This document shows, piece by piece, positions 18,351 to 27,526 of a stretch of DNA of 64,000 bases (position 1 is its first letter; every line of letters starts with the position of its first letter). The translations under genes were made by a program, and so were the position numbers. The notes beneath the pieces are model-generated. The model saw only the letters and a list, made by a program, of their open reading frames with translations. It was not told where the DNA came from and searched no databases. Origin of the DNA: Chthonomonadaceae bacterium (GTDB lineage Bacteria > Armatimonadota > Chthonomonadetes > Chthonomonadales > Chthonomonadaceae); NCBI GenBank assembly GCA_025054835.1, contig JANWZQ010000056.1, positions 1-64,000 of the forward strand, read 5' to 3'.

Positions 18351-21300
18351 TTACAACATCAGGTCGTACCGACGTTGTCCTGCAGACAGGAACTGGCGTG
18401 CACCGGGCTTTAGCCCTGTATTGTAGCCGTGCGTCTTGCGGTTTGTCAAGTTTTTTGCTGTGAAATCAGATCTGTGCCGCGCCACACCCGGAATTTCTGC
18501 AGGGCCTGTGTGTTCGTCTTGGAGAGTGCTTGATATTCTGTACGTGATGCGGGGCGTGATCCTCACCCGGCTATGGTCGTTGGCAGATCGGGCATACTGC
18601 TGGAGTGCCTTCCAGCAGAGCACTGCAGCAACCCGCCGCCCGTACCCTCCGTTCTCTACCACGCATGCGAAGGCGGTTCGAGTGGCTTTTATCTCGTAAC
18701 CAACGAACCAGGAGTGTGGCTCTCGATCGGCGCGTTCGTTCTGGGCCGTACCGGTCTTTCCCGCGACGGCGTCAACCATACTGGCAAACACACCCCGGGC
18801 GGTACCGGCGGTAACGACGTCCCGCATCATACGGTGCAGAGCTGCGGCCGTTTCCGGTCGCATCATGCGGTACGGAGGAGTGCTGGCAGGCACAATGCGC
18901 TGTTGCCTGGCGCGGTCATGCAGATAGGCAACCAGACGCGGTGTGCGGCGCCATCCCCCATCGACGACGGTTGCTGCCAGTTGTGCCATCTCTAGAGGCG
19001 AGACCAGCATCCGTCCCTGACCGTAGCCGATATCCGGCAGGTCGGCATGAAACGCTTCTGGCGCGGGAACGCGTTGAAACCCGCATCGCTCTATCAGGTA
19101 GGCGCGATAACGTTCTGCGCCAATGTGCACAGCCAGGTACGCGAAGTAGATGTTGGAGGAGACACGGAATGCAGGGGCCAGCGTAAGACGACCGAAGCCA
19201 GGGTCACCGGGGTCATCGCGTGTATTGCGTCGGACGTAAGTGCGTCCGCCGGCCTGCCAGCGAATCGGTGGAGCGACCCGGTTGCAGACCACAGCAAATC
19301 GCTCGGCGTCGGGCAGCAGGTCCAGCGCACAGGCCGCAGTAGCGATCTTAAAGGTGGAACCCGGGGGATACCACCCCTGCACGACGCGATTGAGCAGGAG
19401 CGCACGATCCTGAGAGTCAGGCGCGGCGAGAACCTGACGCAGGTAGCCGGGGGTCAGCGCGTTGGGATCGAAGGAAGGGAGCGACACCGCGACGCGGATC
19501 TCCCCGGTTCCCGGGGTGAGCATCACCAGCGCCGCACGCTCTTTGCGACGTGTCGGATCGCGGCGGTCTTTCAACTGGCCGACTTCCCGCACAAGCAGAC
19601 GATAGATGGCCTGTTGCCTGGCGGCGTCGAGGGTAAGATACAGGTCATGAGCCTTTCTGGGCCGGTAGAACAGGGAATGCCTCCTGCGGTAGTCTGACAG
19701 CAATTGCCCGTACGTCTCAAATCCACGTAACTGCGTATTGTAGGTACGCTCCAGTCCGGTAGGTCCGCCGACCAGGGGGTCTACGTAGCCAATCAGATGC
19801 GCGCAGGCAGGCCCGAGAGGGTAGAGCCGTCGCTGTCCGGCAATCCACTGCCGTGCCTGCCCGGGGGGCAGGAGTTGCCGGATCTCTTCCGGCCGTGAGG
19901 TGGCAAGTACGCGCCCCTGCCGGTCGTAAATGCTGCCACGGACGATGGAGCGAGCGATAACCATCAGGCGCGGATTCACGTGCGGGCGCGTGATACCGTC
20001 CTGATCCGGCGTGTGGAGTGTGCGCGTGGCGATGCCTTCCGAGCGCCACCACTGTACGGCAGTAACGCGGGCTACCCCGATACCGAATAACAGCAGCAGA
20101 GCAAAGCCGATCGTGAAGCGCTGCGCCGCCTGTACACGTTCCGGACGCACGGGCAGAGCGGTCTGGTTGTCCGGTGTGGCGGAGATACCGCGCAACAGGC
20201 CGATGATGAGAAAACTGGCGATCAGGGCGCTGTTGCCGTAGGACATGAAAGGCAACGAGAGCCCGGTGAGGGGGATGGCTCCCGTGACGCCTCCGAGGAT
20301 CATCAGGGCCTGCAGGCCCAGCAGACAGGTCAGACCGGAAGCGAGCATCCGGTCAAATTCCGTGTGTGCCTGCAGGGCGATCCGCATGCCACGCCAGACC
20401 AGCACGACAAACAGGATCATGACGAGCCATGCGCCTGCCAGTCCCGTCTCCTCAGCCCAGCTGATGAAAACCATATCCGACCCTGCGCGCGGGATTGCGC
20501 CCGGCATTCCCAGACCGAGCCCGCTACCCGGGACACCTCCGGTAGCGAGGGCCCACAACGCCTGACCCAGCTGTGCGCCGTTCGGGTGCGGGTTATCAAA
20601 CGGGTGCAACCACATGTCCACGCGTGTCGGCAGGACACCTGCTCCTGTATAGTAGGCCAGGATGCCTGCCGTGATCAGCAGTGCAATGCCTGCTATCAAG
20701 AACATGCCACGTCCGGTGGCCATGTAGAGCATGACGGCAAAAACAGCAAGGAGCAATGCCCCCGGTCCCAGGTCGCGGATAACTATTAGCAGGATCAGGG
20801 CGATCATCCACATGACCAGCAGGGGACCGAGGTCCGTGGCACGTGGCACCGTCAGTGAGAGAGCTGGACGGCCGTCACGACGCCAGATACCGGCCAGAAT
20901 GGGGACATGCCACCGTGTGCTGGCATCGTTCAGGGTGGCAGCGCGGTCGCTCAGATACCCGGCCAGAAACAGGATCAGAAGTAGTTTGATAAACTCGATG
21001 GGCTGGAAAGCGCGAAACAGACTCAATCGCACTCCTTCGGGGCCGGTGCCGAACAACGCCAGGCCAGCTACCAGACCCAGTGCGCCCAGTGCCCAGAGGT
21101 ACGCGTAGCGGCGAAGTTGTTGCCGTGCCCCGGGACGGAGCAGCGCACAGAAAACCATGCCGGGAAGCGACAGTGCGATGCCGATGAGATGATGCAGGTA
21201 GGCCGGCGCATCGCGCAGGGGATCCTTGATACTGAACAGGGTTGCGACGCCGAGTCCGGAGAGCAGCAAGGCAATGGGCATCAGAAAGGGATCCCCGCCG

Positions 21301-21521
21301 AGACGCCTGCGCAGCAACGGGGGAGCGAGCAGAAGCAGGATCAGAAAAAGGCCGCAGCCCGTGTGAAAATGCCAGAAGACTTCCGCCGCGCTGCGCCGCG
21401 TGGCCTCCCCGGCCGACGTCGTTACCATTCTGCCCTGATAGACCAGGAGAAAGATGGGGAGCAGGATCGCGGCCACGCTCAGTGTGAGCGTCATCTCGAT
21501 TTTGCGCTGCAGTCGCTTCAT
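18351..21521 (-). CDS. SEDS glycosyltransferase (FtsW/RodA) fused to class B PBP transpeptidase
   Basis: One uninterrupted 1056-aa frame contains both peptidoglycan polymerase and crosslinker. Residues 1 to about 450 form a multi-pass SEDS domain with the large extracellular loop and the GSDMVFISWAEE segment holding the likely catalytic aspartate, D349. After a further membrane helix (about 470-490) comes a penicillin-binding transpeptidase with the SxxK motif STFK (S722, K725), SSN at 788-790 and KTGT from K922. A class B dimerisation region (RSIVRGSIYDRQGR) precedes it. SEDS and PBP2/PBP3 are normally separate partner proteins. About 90 unconserved residues trail the transpeptidase. It follows queE by 66 bases. 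Confidence 0.93.
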   Translation of the reverse strand: MKRLQRKIEMTLTLSVAAILLPIFLLVYQGRMVTTSAGEATRRSAAEVFWHFHTGCGLFLILLLLAPPLLRRRLGGDPFLMPIALLLSGLGVATLFSIKDPLRDAPAYLHHLIGIALSLPGMVFCALLRPGARQQLRRYAYLWALGALGLVAGLALFGTGPEGVRLSLFRAFQPIEFIKLLLILFLAGYLSDRAATLNDASTRWHVPILAGIWRRDGRPALSLTVPRATDLGPLLVMWMIALILLIVIRDLGPGALLLAVFAVMLYMATGRGMFLIAGIALLITAGILAYYTGAGVLPTRVDMWLHPFDNPHPNGAQLGQALWALATGGVPGSGLGLGMPGAIPRAGSDMVFISWAEETGLAGAWLVMILFVVLVWRGMRIALQAHTEFDRMLASGLTCLLGLQALMILGGVTGAIPLTGLSLPFMSYGNSALIASFLIIGLLRGISATPDNQTALPVRPERVQAAQRFTIGFALLLLFGIGVARVTAVQWWRSEGIATRTLHTPDQDGITRPHVNPRLMVIARSIVRGSIYDRQGRVLATSRPEEIRQLLPPGQARQWIAGQRRLYPLGPACAHLIGYVDPLVGGPTGLERTYNTQLRGFETYGQLLSDYRRRHSLFYRPRKAHDLYLTLDAARQQAIYRLLVREVGQLKDRRDPTRRKERAALVMLTPGTGEIRVAVSLPSFDPNALTPGYLRQVLAAPDSQDRALLLNRVVQGWYPPGSTFKIATAACALDLLPDAERFAVVCNRVAPPIRWQAGGRTYVRRNTRDDPGDPGFGRLTLAPAFRVSSNIYFAYLAVHIGAERYRAYLIERCGFQRVPAPEAFHADLPDIGYGQGRMLVSPLEMAQLAATVVDGGWRRTPRLVAYLHDRARQQRIVPASTPPYRMMRPETAAALHRMMRDVVTAGTARGVFASMVDAVAGKTGTAQNERADREPHSWFVGYEIKATRTAFACVVENGGYGRRVAAVLCWKALQQYARSANDHSRVRITPRITYRISSTLQDEHTGPAEIPGVARHRSDFTAKNLTNRKTHGYNTGLKPGARQFLSAGQRRYDLML

Positions 21522-21587
21522 CTTCGCAGGTGATACGGAGGGGGCAGGATCCGGGTTTCGGGGAGTACCGGGGGCACGATCGTCGTG

Positions 21588-22379
21588 TCACAGCAGGTGC
21601 ATCACTTTGTGTGTCTGTGGAATGACACGTACTTCCTTCAATTGCCTGTTCGCGCGGGCCTGCAGGGCGATCAGGCGTGCCGGAGGCACGGGGATGCGCT
21701 CGTGTCCAAACGGAGTCACGGGTTGTAGAATCAGGGGGATCGCGGCATCCACGGAGGCAATCAGGTCGATTGCTGCATCCACCTCCATGTCCGTTGTGCC
21801 AGGCGTTACGACCATTTTGACGTACACGGAGGTGGTTCGGGCGATTTCCAGAAACCTCCGGTGCCTCTCGCGAACGGACTCCAGATCCATTCCGATCGCG
21901 GAGGGCGCTTTGAAGTCCATGGATACGACGTCAATCCAATCGATCACACGTTGCAAGTGTTCGGGCAACAACCCGTTTGTCTCCAGGAACGTTCGGAGGC
22001 CCATCGCGCGTACAGCAGGGAGCCATGCAGCCAGGAACCGCGCCTGCAGAAGGGGCTCCCCTCCGGTGACGGAAACAGAGTGGTGGGGTTCACTCAGGTA
22101 CTGTTGCAGGAGCCCGGTCAGCGTGTCTGCGTCCACGGGATTGGGCACCGGCAAGAACTGGCCGGTACCGGGCACCTGTTCCACCCGGCAGAAGCGGGGA
22201 GCCCCCGACTCTTTGAGCGTCTCCGGGCTATCGCAATACGTGCACCGCAGGTTGCACCCGTAGGTGCGTACGAAGATCTGCCGATGGCCAACCAGAACCC
22301 CCTCGCCCTGGATCGAGGAGAACACTTCCACCAGTCGAGCCCGGACCTGCGGCAACGAGGCTTGGAACAAAAACGTCAT
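21588..22379 (-). CDS. queE: 7-carboxy-7-deazaguanine synthase
   Basis: QueE is a radical SAM enzyme that ring-contracts 6-carboxytetrahydropterin to 7-carboxy-7-deazaguanine on the way to queuosine. The N-terminal FSSIQGEGVLVG block, the cluster motif CNLRCTYCD and the TGGEP SAM site are all present. The frame runs to a GTG at 22385, but the ATG at 22379 overlaps the folP stop as ATGA and is preferred. An insertion after the cluster motif (about residues 55-85) is longer than in minimal QueE. No queC, queD or queF is nearby. Confidence 0.92.
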   Translation of the reverse strand: MTFLFQASLPQVRARLVEVFSSIQGEGVLVGHRQIFVRTYGCNLRCTYCDSPETLKESGAPRFCRVEQVPGTGQFLPVPNPVDADTLTGLLQQYLSEPHHSVSVTGGEPLLQARFLAAWLPAVRAMGLRTFLETNGLLPEHLQRVIDWIDVVSMDFKAPSAIGMDLESVRERHRRFLEIARTTSVYVKMVVTPGTTDMEVDAAIDLIASVDAAIPLILQPVTPFGHERIPVPPARLIALQARANRQLKEVRVIPQTHKVMHLL

Positions 22380-23263
22380 GGCCACCCTCGCACGATCGCA
22401 TCTGTCATTCGGGCCACGCGGGCCATCGCGCGCACATCGTGAACGCGCACCATTGTAGCGCCGTACGCAATGGACAGGGCTACAGTCGCTGCGGTACCTT
22501 CCAACCGGTCTTCTGGAGGCAGATCCCCGAGGACCTTACCGATCATGGACTTGCGCGAGGTGCCAATCAACACCGGGTAGCCGAGCGCAGCGATCTCTGG
22601 CAGGCGGCGCAGGAGGGCCAGATTGTCGGAGACAGATTTACCGAAACCAATGCCCGGGTCCACAAGGATGTCCTGCGGGGCAATGCCAGCTGCCTGTGCT
22701 GCCTCTGCACGTTCTTTCAGATGGGCGACAACCTCCGCAACAACGTCGGTATATCCCGGGTCTGCCGGGATTGCCTTGGGCAGGCCAGGCATATGCATCA
22801 GGCAGACCGGTACCTGTAGCGCCGCGACAGTCGTTGCCATTTCCGGGTCCGCGCGCAGCGCGCTGATGTCGTTGACCAGCACGGCTCCTGCTGCCACGGC
22901 GTCACGGGCTACTGCCGCTTTGTATGTGTCCACAGATACCGGTACTTCTGGCAGGCGCTCGCGGATACGGGCAATGACCGGTAAGATTCTGCGCCGCTCC
23001 TCATCCGGATCCAGCGGCTGGAGGGATGTGAAGGTTGCAGGGCGGGTGGACTCGCCGCCGACGTCGATGATGTGTGCGCCCTCCGCGACCATGCGCTCGG
23101 CGTGCGCAACGGCCGCGTCTACCTGGAAGAAGAGCCCGCCGTCAGAGAAGGAGTCCGGGGTGACATTGAGAACGCCCATGATCAGGGTGCACTGGCGGTC
23201 ACGAGCCATCTGCAGGTACTGTCGAATGCGGGTTAGAGCGGGGCAGGTAGCAGGCGATTGCAT
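22376..23263 (-). CDS. folP: Dihydropteroate synthase
   Basis: FolP condenses p-aminobenzoate with dihydropterin pyrophosphate in folate synthesis. The signature MGVLNVTPDSFSDGG, the GGESTRP motif, the IDVGG strand, the DILVDPGIGFGKS block and the C-terminal RVHDV motif are all present, giving a complete TIM barrel of normal length (295 aa). It begins 15 bases after the TPR gene stop and overlaps queE, so these three genes form one transcription unit leading into the SEDS-PBP gene. Confidence 0.97.
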   Translation of the reverse strand: MQSPATCPALTRIRQYLQMARDRQCTLIMGVLNVTPDSFSDGGLFFQVDAAVAHAERMVAEGAHIIDVGGESTRPATFTSLQPLDPDEERRRILPVIARIRERLPEVPVSVDTYKAAVARDAVAAGAVLVNDISALRADPEMATTVAALQVPVCLMHMPGLPKAIPADPGYTDVVAEVVAHLKERAEAAQAAGIAPQDILVDPGIGFGKSVSDNLALLRRLPEIAALGYPVLIGTSRKSMIGKVLGDLPPEDRLEGTAATVALSIAYGATMVRVHDVRAMARVARMTDAIVRGWP

Positions 23264-23278
23264 GGCAGATACGGAGCG

Positions 23279-24151
23279 TCAGTTGTACATCAGAGGCATC
23301 GGAGGTGTCGGTAGCTCCGGCAAGAGCTGAATCGCGATCTCCCGCAACATCCGGTATCCTCTCTCGCTCAGGGCGTATCCCCGGTGGAGCACCGCCTCGA
23401 TGGGAGAGCGTTCCAGATGCATGCGGAAAACGCGGTCCGCAGTGGCCAGAGCCACGATCTGATCCAGCTGGAAGAGGTCCAGCGCTTCCAATGCCTCGCT
23501 AGCTGCTCTGGCATACGTGCCCCCGGTATCGAGGCGGATTGTCTCATGGAACTCGTGTACAGCCAGGGCGATTTCCCCTTTGTGCTGACAGATGAGAGCT
23601 TTCTTGAAGTGATGCGCGGGCGAGTCCGGGTCCAGGCGGATCAACGCGTCAGTAGCGCGGATAGCAGCATCGGTGTTGTCCATCTGGATGTAAGCTGTGC
23701 CCAGAATATCATGCGCTAGCAGGTGATACGGGGCCAGTGCGAGTAACTCCCGACACACTGTGACGGCGCGCCGATAGTCTCTGGCTTCCATGGCGATCAT
23801 CATCAGGGCCTCATAGGCTTCTGTTCGGCAGGGCTCCTGTTCCCGGGCTATCTCGGCCATGCGGATCGCAGGCTGCCAGTCTCTGGCTTGCCGCAGCAGG
23901 TGCGCGATGCGCAGCAAAGTAGCATAAGCGTCCGCCCCGGGCCCCATGGCTTGTTGCAGACTGGCAACTACGTTCTGACACTCTTCCCGGGTCGTTGCTG
24001 CCACAGCCATATGCATCCATTGCGTCCACTCGATTGGCAGGCAATACAGAGCGTTCGAGAGGGCGCGCAGAGACTGTTCGCGCAACGTGTACCGGTGCTG
24101 TAGCGGATCTGTTCCCGGTTGCGTGGTGTTCGGCATGTCCTCAACGCGCAT
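23279..24151 (-). CDS. TPR-repeat protein of unknown function
   Basis: This 290-aa protein has no signal peptide and contains about three tetratricopeptide-like helical pairs, for instance ACRTEAYEALMMIAMEARDY-type and DILGTAYIQMDNTDAAIRA segments between residues 90 and 200. TPR proteins scaffold protein complexes. It is the first gene of a unit with folP, queE and the SEDS-PBP fusion. I do not recognise a specific family, and nothing catalytic is visible. Confidence 0.75.
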   Translation of the reverse strand: MRVEDMPNTTQPGTDPLQHRYTLREQSLRALSNALYCLPIEWTQWMHMAVAATTREECQNVVASLQQAMGPGADAYATLLRIAHLLRQARDWQPAIRMAEIAREQEPCRTEAYEALMMIAMEARDYRRAVTVCRELLALAPYHLLAHDILGTAYIQMDNTDAAIRATDALIRLDPDSPAHHFKKALICQHKGEIALAVHEFHETIRLDTGGTYARAASEALEALDLFQLDQIVALATADRVFRMHLERSPIEAVLHRGYALSERGYRMLREIAIQLLPELPTPPMPLMYN

Positions 24152-24286
24152 GATATCGCTTCCCTTCTCGCTGATCTATTGTTCTGTGCGCATCGAGTAC
24201 TTTCCTTCGCTGGATCCAGTGCCTGCGATGACCAGATGCCCTCTCAAGCGCGCCTTACCGGTCTATGCCGGGACCGGCTATGCGCG

Positions 24287-24760
24287 TTATCGAATGATGC
24301 GAACCTGGTCCGGGCGCACCAGTTCGATCTCCGGACGGTCCTCATAGGTGACGACCTTCCCAGTCACCAGTACGTTCTGATCTTTCAGCGTCTCCATACT
24401 GGGAAATCGGGCGTAGTGCTCTGGCTTGAGCACAGCGACAGCAGCTTCCTTGTAGTTCCGGGCGAAGTTCAGGATCACGATGCTGTTACTGCGCGAGGTG
24501 TACACTTTGACGACCTTTCCCTTGAATGCGGCCCTTTTGCCGATTTTCTTCCGGAGAGCAGCCAGATCCGTCGCTTCAATAGCACTGGCGACCTCTGGAG
24601 AGGCGGGAGAAATGGTCCCGAAGGCCTGTTTGGTGGCGACGGATGCCTGCGCGGGGTACTCTTTCTTCGGCCGTTCGCTTTGATCACGCTGGGCAACCGC
24701 GAAAGATGTGGCCAGGACCAGAACGATGGAAAGTGTAAGGGCGTTGCGGCAGGTGCGCAT
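24287..24760 (-). CDS. Secreted OB-fold protein
   Basis: A 157-aa protein with a clear signal peptide ending at AVAQ, followed by a charged linker and a C-terminal OB-like beta-barrel domain. The barrel shows the pattern of a strand with GKVVKVYTSRS, a central FARNY element, then a closing strand VLVTGKVVTYEDRPEIELV. This resembles the nucleic-acid-binding-like domain found in many exported bacterial proteins and in the OB part of thermonuclease relatives. No nuclease residues are apparent. A TATAAT box is 38 bases upstream of the start. Confidence 0.7.
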   Translation of the reverse strand: MRTCRNALTLSIVLVLATSFAVAQRDQSERPKKEYPAQASVATKQAFGTISPASPEVASAIEATDLAALRKKIGKRAAFKGKVVKVYTSRSNSIVILNFARNYKEAAVAVLKPEHYARFPSMETLKDQNVLVTGKVVTYEDRPEIELVRPDQVRIIR

Positions 24761-24798
24761 GCTAGCTCTCCCTTGAAGGATATTGCTGAGGGTGGCCT

Positions 24799-24804
24799 AT
24801 TATA
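24799..24804 (-). promoter_or_regulatory. Candidate -10 box for the OB-fold gene
   Basis: A perfect TATAAT on the minus strand lies 38 bases before the ATG at 24760. No convincing -35 is found at 16-18 bp. AT-rich hexamers are rare in this GC-rich sequence, which is the main support. Confidence 0.35.
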
Positions 24805-24920
24805 CCTTGGCGTCGGCGGTTACTGTATTCCAGTACGGGCGTTGCGTGCGCTACAATGGCTGCATAGAACAGGTTTTACGTCGCCGGATCCGGCTGATTT
24901 CTATGGAAGGAGGGTGTGCG

Positions 24921-25730
24921 TTGTTGAAGCGTTTTTCCCGACTGCTGGTGTGTCTCGCGCTACCTGTCGTGGGGCTCCGGTTGCCCGCACTTGCGCAGGA
25001 GGAGGAACCTGTCACCGTGCCGGTTTACTCCCTGCTCAATCTGGAAACTGCAGAGATACCCCCGTTGCGGCAGGGAGTGTACCATTTCGATATCCGGGCC
25101 TCTGCTGGCAAGGAGGGCACAACATACTACGGACCCGGCGCTCTGATTGGCATCGGTCGAGATCTGGCGTTTCTGGCCCGGGCAACCTTCGCCGACAGAC
25201 GGCTCTTCACGGCCAGCGCGGTGCCCATTCGTCGCGGGGGGCATGAGGCAGAGCTTGCTGTCAAATGGCGTCCGGTACTCCGGGAAGACTGGCAGTTTGC
25301 TCTGCTCGGGGGCGTGTTGTTTCCGCATACTGCATTGCGCCGTGCGGTTGCAGGAACGCTCCAGCCAATTCTGACCTACCAGCTAGGTGGACGTACGTTG
25401 CTGGTTTTCAACCCGAAAGCGGTTCTGGGGGAGCGGGTCATGGTGACACTCGGAGGCGGGGTTCACTACCGGTTCAACCCGGACTGGGAGATGTTCGGCG
25501 AACTGCAGGGAGCCATCGCTGGCGAAAACGGGTTTCGCACGGACACGGGGCTGCGCCGTCGGCAGGAAGTCTGGGGATTTGGCATCCGGTACACTCCATT
25601 CCCTTACAGGGGGCAGGTCAGTCTGGACCTGGGTGTAACGAACGGCCTGGGGCGCACAACGGGCTACTCGGCGCAAGCCGGATTGGCAGGCAGTACCTCT
25701 TTCTTCGTGCAGCTTATCTATCGCAAGTAA
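24921..25730 (+). CDS. Secreted, beta-rich (probably outer-membrane) protein of unknown function
   Basis: The protein has a signal peptide (LLKRFSRLLVCLALPVVG to ALAQ) and then alternating amphipathic strands ending in FFVQLIYRK. An aromatic C-terminal strand is compatible with an outer-membrane beta-barrel. A longer frame opens at 24783, but the TTG at 24921 has GGAAGGAGGG six bases upstream and is followed at once by the signal peptide, so it is preferred (269 aa). I do not recognise the family; the barrel fold is inferred from strand periodicity by eye. Confidence 0.65.
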   Translation: MLKRFSRLLVCLALPVVGLRLPALAQEEEPVTVPVYSLLNLETAEIPPLRQGVYHFDIRASAGKEGTTYYGPGALIGIGRDLAFLARATFADRRLFTASAVPIRRGGHEAELAVKWRPVLREDWQFALLGGVLFPHTALRRAVAGTLQPILTYQLGGRTLLVFNPKAVLGERVMVTLGGGVHYRFNPDWEMFGELQGAIAGENGFRTDTGLRRRQEVWGFGIRYTPFPYRGQVSLDLGVTNGLGRTTGYSAQAGLAGSTSFFVQLIYRK

Positions 25731-25775
25731 GGTAGGTTACCGGAATATTATGCCGGCATGCTGTGGTGCGGAGGA

Positions 25776-25847
25776 AGCCTCCGGTCGGATTCGAACCGAC
25801 GACCTACTGTTTACAAGACAGTTGCGCTACCGCTGCGCCACAGAGGC
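25776..25847 (-). tRNA. tRNA-Thr (anticodon UGU)
   Basis: The minus strand folds into a full cloverleaf. The acceptor GCCTCTG pairs with CGGAGGC (one G-U), the D-arm contains AGCGGTAGC, the anticodon loop CTTGTAA gives UGU, and the T-arm carries GGTTCGAATCC. The anticodon lies at 25813-25815. The CCA end is not encoded. No other tRNA is near. Confidence 0.95.
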
Positions 25848-26266
25848 AGTATGCTTGTAGCAAAGTTTACCACAGCTGCGTGGAAAAATCAACTTCTGGT
25901 TGTGTGGAGTTGAGAAGGCAGAAGCTGCCATCAGGATACTGTCCGGTACTGTCAGTGCCTGCGCTCTGTTAGCCCGGATCTGAAAAGTACGTCAGGATCC
26001 AGGCGACGTCTGCCGGGCTTCTTCTCCTGATTACAGCCTGCACGCACTTCATATCTCTCGCGCAGGGATCCCCGGCCTGCTCCTGTGAAGTCCATGCGAT
26101 CGGAAACACTACAACTTCTATTAATGTAGAACGTGTAATAAATATGCTAAAGTAATAAACGTGTGTCGCGATCCATAGGGCGTATGGTGTCGGGACACGC
26201 GTTGCGCTTACCTGATCATCACAGGAAATCGACCGGCTTCGATCTGGCTTCGAGAAAGGAACTGCG
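25848..26266. other. 419-bp intergenic stretch without a supported gene
   Basis: Between tRNA-Thr and the next gene no frame has a ribosome site or family resemblance. An AT-rich island at 26108-26165 holds a small inverted repeat (TTCTA/TAGAA) and could carry the promoter of the downstream secreted protein. Antisense frames here are shadows of the gene at 26267. Confidence 0.5.
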
Positions 26267-26830
26267 ATGCAAAGAAAGCATGCTACGATCGGCAGTGCTC
26301 TGTGTGTTCTCGCTCTTGGTATGCTGCTGGCTACGCGACTGGCTGCACAGGATGCTGACAGAGTTGAGAAAGGCGCGGGCATTCTTGCGATCCTCAAGGA
26401 GGGACAGAAGGAGGCGTTCGGTCTCAAGAAGCTCAGTGCCGAGGAGTACGAGCGGCTGGATATCTGGGTAACCGATCTGCTAGTCCGGGCGTTGCAACAG
26501 GTTCTCGATCCCGAGGATGTGAGGGACGCGACAATCATTGCTGACGATGGGGAGATACTGGGCAAAATCAGTACCAACCGGTTTGATCGCGAGTCAATTG
26601 CCAATGAGTTTGGTACTTATGGCAGTCGGTTCAGCGACAAAAGCATACTCAACCGATTTGGCAAGTACGGAAGCAGTGTCTCGAGTACCAGTGCGTTCAA
26701 TCCGGTAGCATCAAGACCGCCACGCCTTCTGCTACGCGGCAGATTCATTGGCTACCTGACGACGAACAGGAGCAAGACCCCCCGCGTTGACCCCTACGCG
26801 GTTCTGGGGTACCTGCAGTATCATTCGTGA
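26267..26830 (+). CDS. Secreted protein with tandem NRFGxYGS-type repeats
   Basis: A 187-aa protein with a signal peptide ending near LAAQ. The central part contains the tandem motif NEFGTYGSRFSDKSI and NRFGKYGSSVSSTSAF (about residues 110-145), preceded by LGKISTNRFDRESI and followed by GRFIGYLTTNRSKTPRVDPYAVLGY. This periodic Asn-Gly-Tyr-Gly-Ser pattern occurs in exported proteins of unknown function in other bacteria, as far as I recall. GAAAGGA stands just ahead of the ATG. The function is unknown. Confidence 0.7.
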   Translation: MQRKHATIGSALCVLALGMLLATRLAAQDADRVEKGAGILAILKEGQKEAFGLKKLSAEEYERLDIWVTDLLVRALQQVLDPEDVRDATIIADDGEILGKISTNRFDRESIANEFGTYGSRFSDKSILNRFGKYGSSVSSTSAFNPVASRPPRLLLRGRFIGYLTTNRSKTPRVDPYAVLGYLQYHS

Positions 26831-26942
26831 CCTCTGTTGCACACCGGAGATCACAGGAGCATGCCTGCTCTTCCTGCAGACGGGGGACGATCGGGTATAC
26901 TGCCGGGGCGGTAACCATGTACAGGGGGAGTGGGACACAACA

Positions 26943-27518
26943 GTGGCCTGGAAACATTCTGCAACTTTTGTCACGGTGGTGCTGGCGTTGAACGGAGTCT
27001 GTGGTTGCACCGGAGGTGCGGACAACCGCTCAGTGCAGGGGGAGCAACTGGAAGCGCGCACTTCGGACACAGGGACCCTGTCTCCGGGAAAATCACCTGT
27101 AGAGACGAGCCCATCTTCCGATGGGCAAAAGAGTGATGATCAGGAGAAGAAGCGTTCGGTACAGGGCACGGCAGGCAACCCGCGCGTTAGAACCCCGACA
27201 GGGTTGCAGTACGAAGACATTGTGATCGGTAAGGGAGATATGCCCCGGAAGGGCCAGACAGTGACAGTGCACTACGTCGGTACCTTTGCGGACGGCACCA
27301 AATTCGACAGCTCGCTGGACCGGGGGAAGCCCTTCCGGTTCCGGATCGGTGAGGGACAGGTGATACCCGGATGGGACGAGGGAGTGGCAACCATGCGCGT
27401 GGGAGGCAAGCGTCGGCTCATCGTGCCTCCGGATCTCGGGTATGGCCCGAATGACTACGGACCGATACCGGGCAACTCAACCCTCTACTTTGAAGTGGAG
27501 CTGCTCGGGGTTGAATAG
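26943..27518 (+). CDS. FKBP-type peptidyl-prolyl isomerase lipoprotein
   Basis: This is an exported FKBP isomerase that speeds X-Pro isomerisation during folding outside the cytoplasm. The C-terminal about 105 residues are a complete FKBP domain (VTVHYVGTFADGTKFDSS, QVIPGWDEGV, VPPDLGYG, FEVELLGVE). A Ser/Glu-rich linker joins it to a hydrophobic N-terminus with candidate lipobox cysteines (NGVCGC). A longer frame opens at 26787, but the GTG at 26943 gives a signal peptide and has AGGGGGAG upstream. A TATACT at 26896-26901 also lies between the two starts. It ends 8 bases from the convergent VWA gene. Confidence 0.9.
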   Translation: MAWKHSATFVTVVLALNGVCGCTGGADNRSVQGEQLEARTSDTGTLSPGKSPVETSPSSDGQKSDDQEKKRSVQGTAGNPRVRTPTGLQYEDIVIGKGDMPRKGQTVTVHYVGTFADGTKFDSSLDRGKPFRFRIGEGQVIPGWDEGVATMRVGGKRRLIVPPDLGYGPNDYGPIPGNSTLYFEVELLGVE

Positions 27519-27526
27519 CGGATTGC

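Noticed and set aside
25969-26604. A 211-codon minus-strand frame
   Set aside because: The Ser/Arg-rich translation is antisense to the signal-peptide-bearing gene at 26267, which has a good ribosome site.
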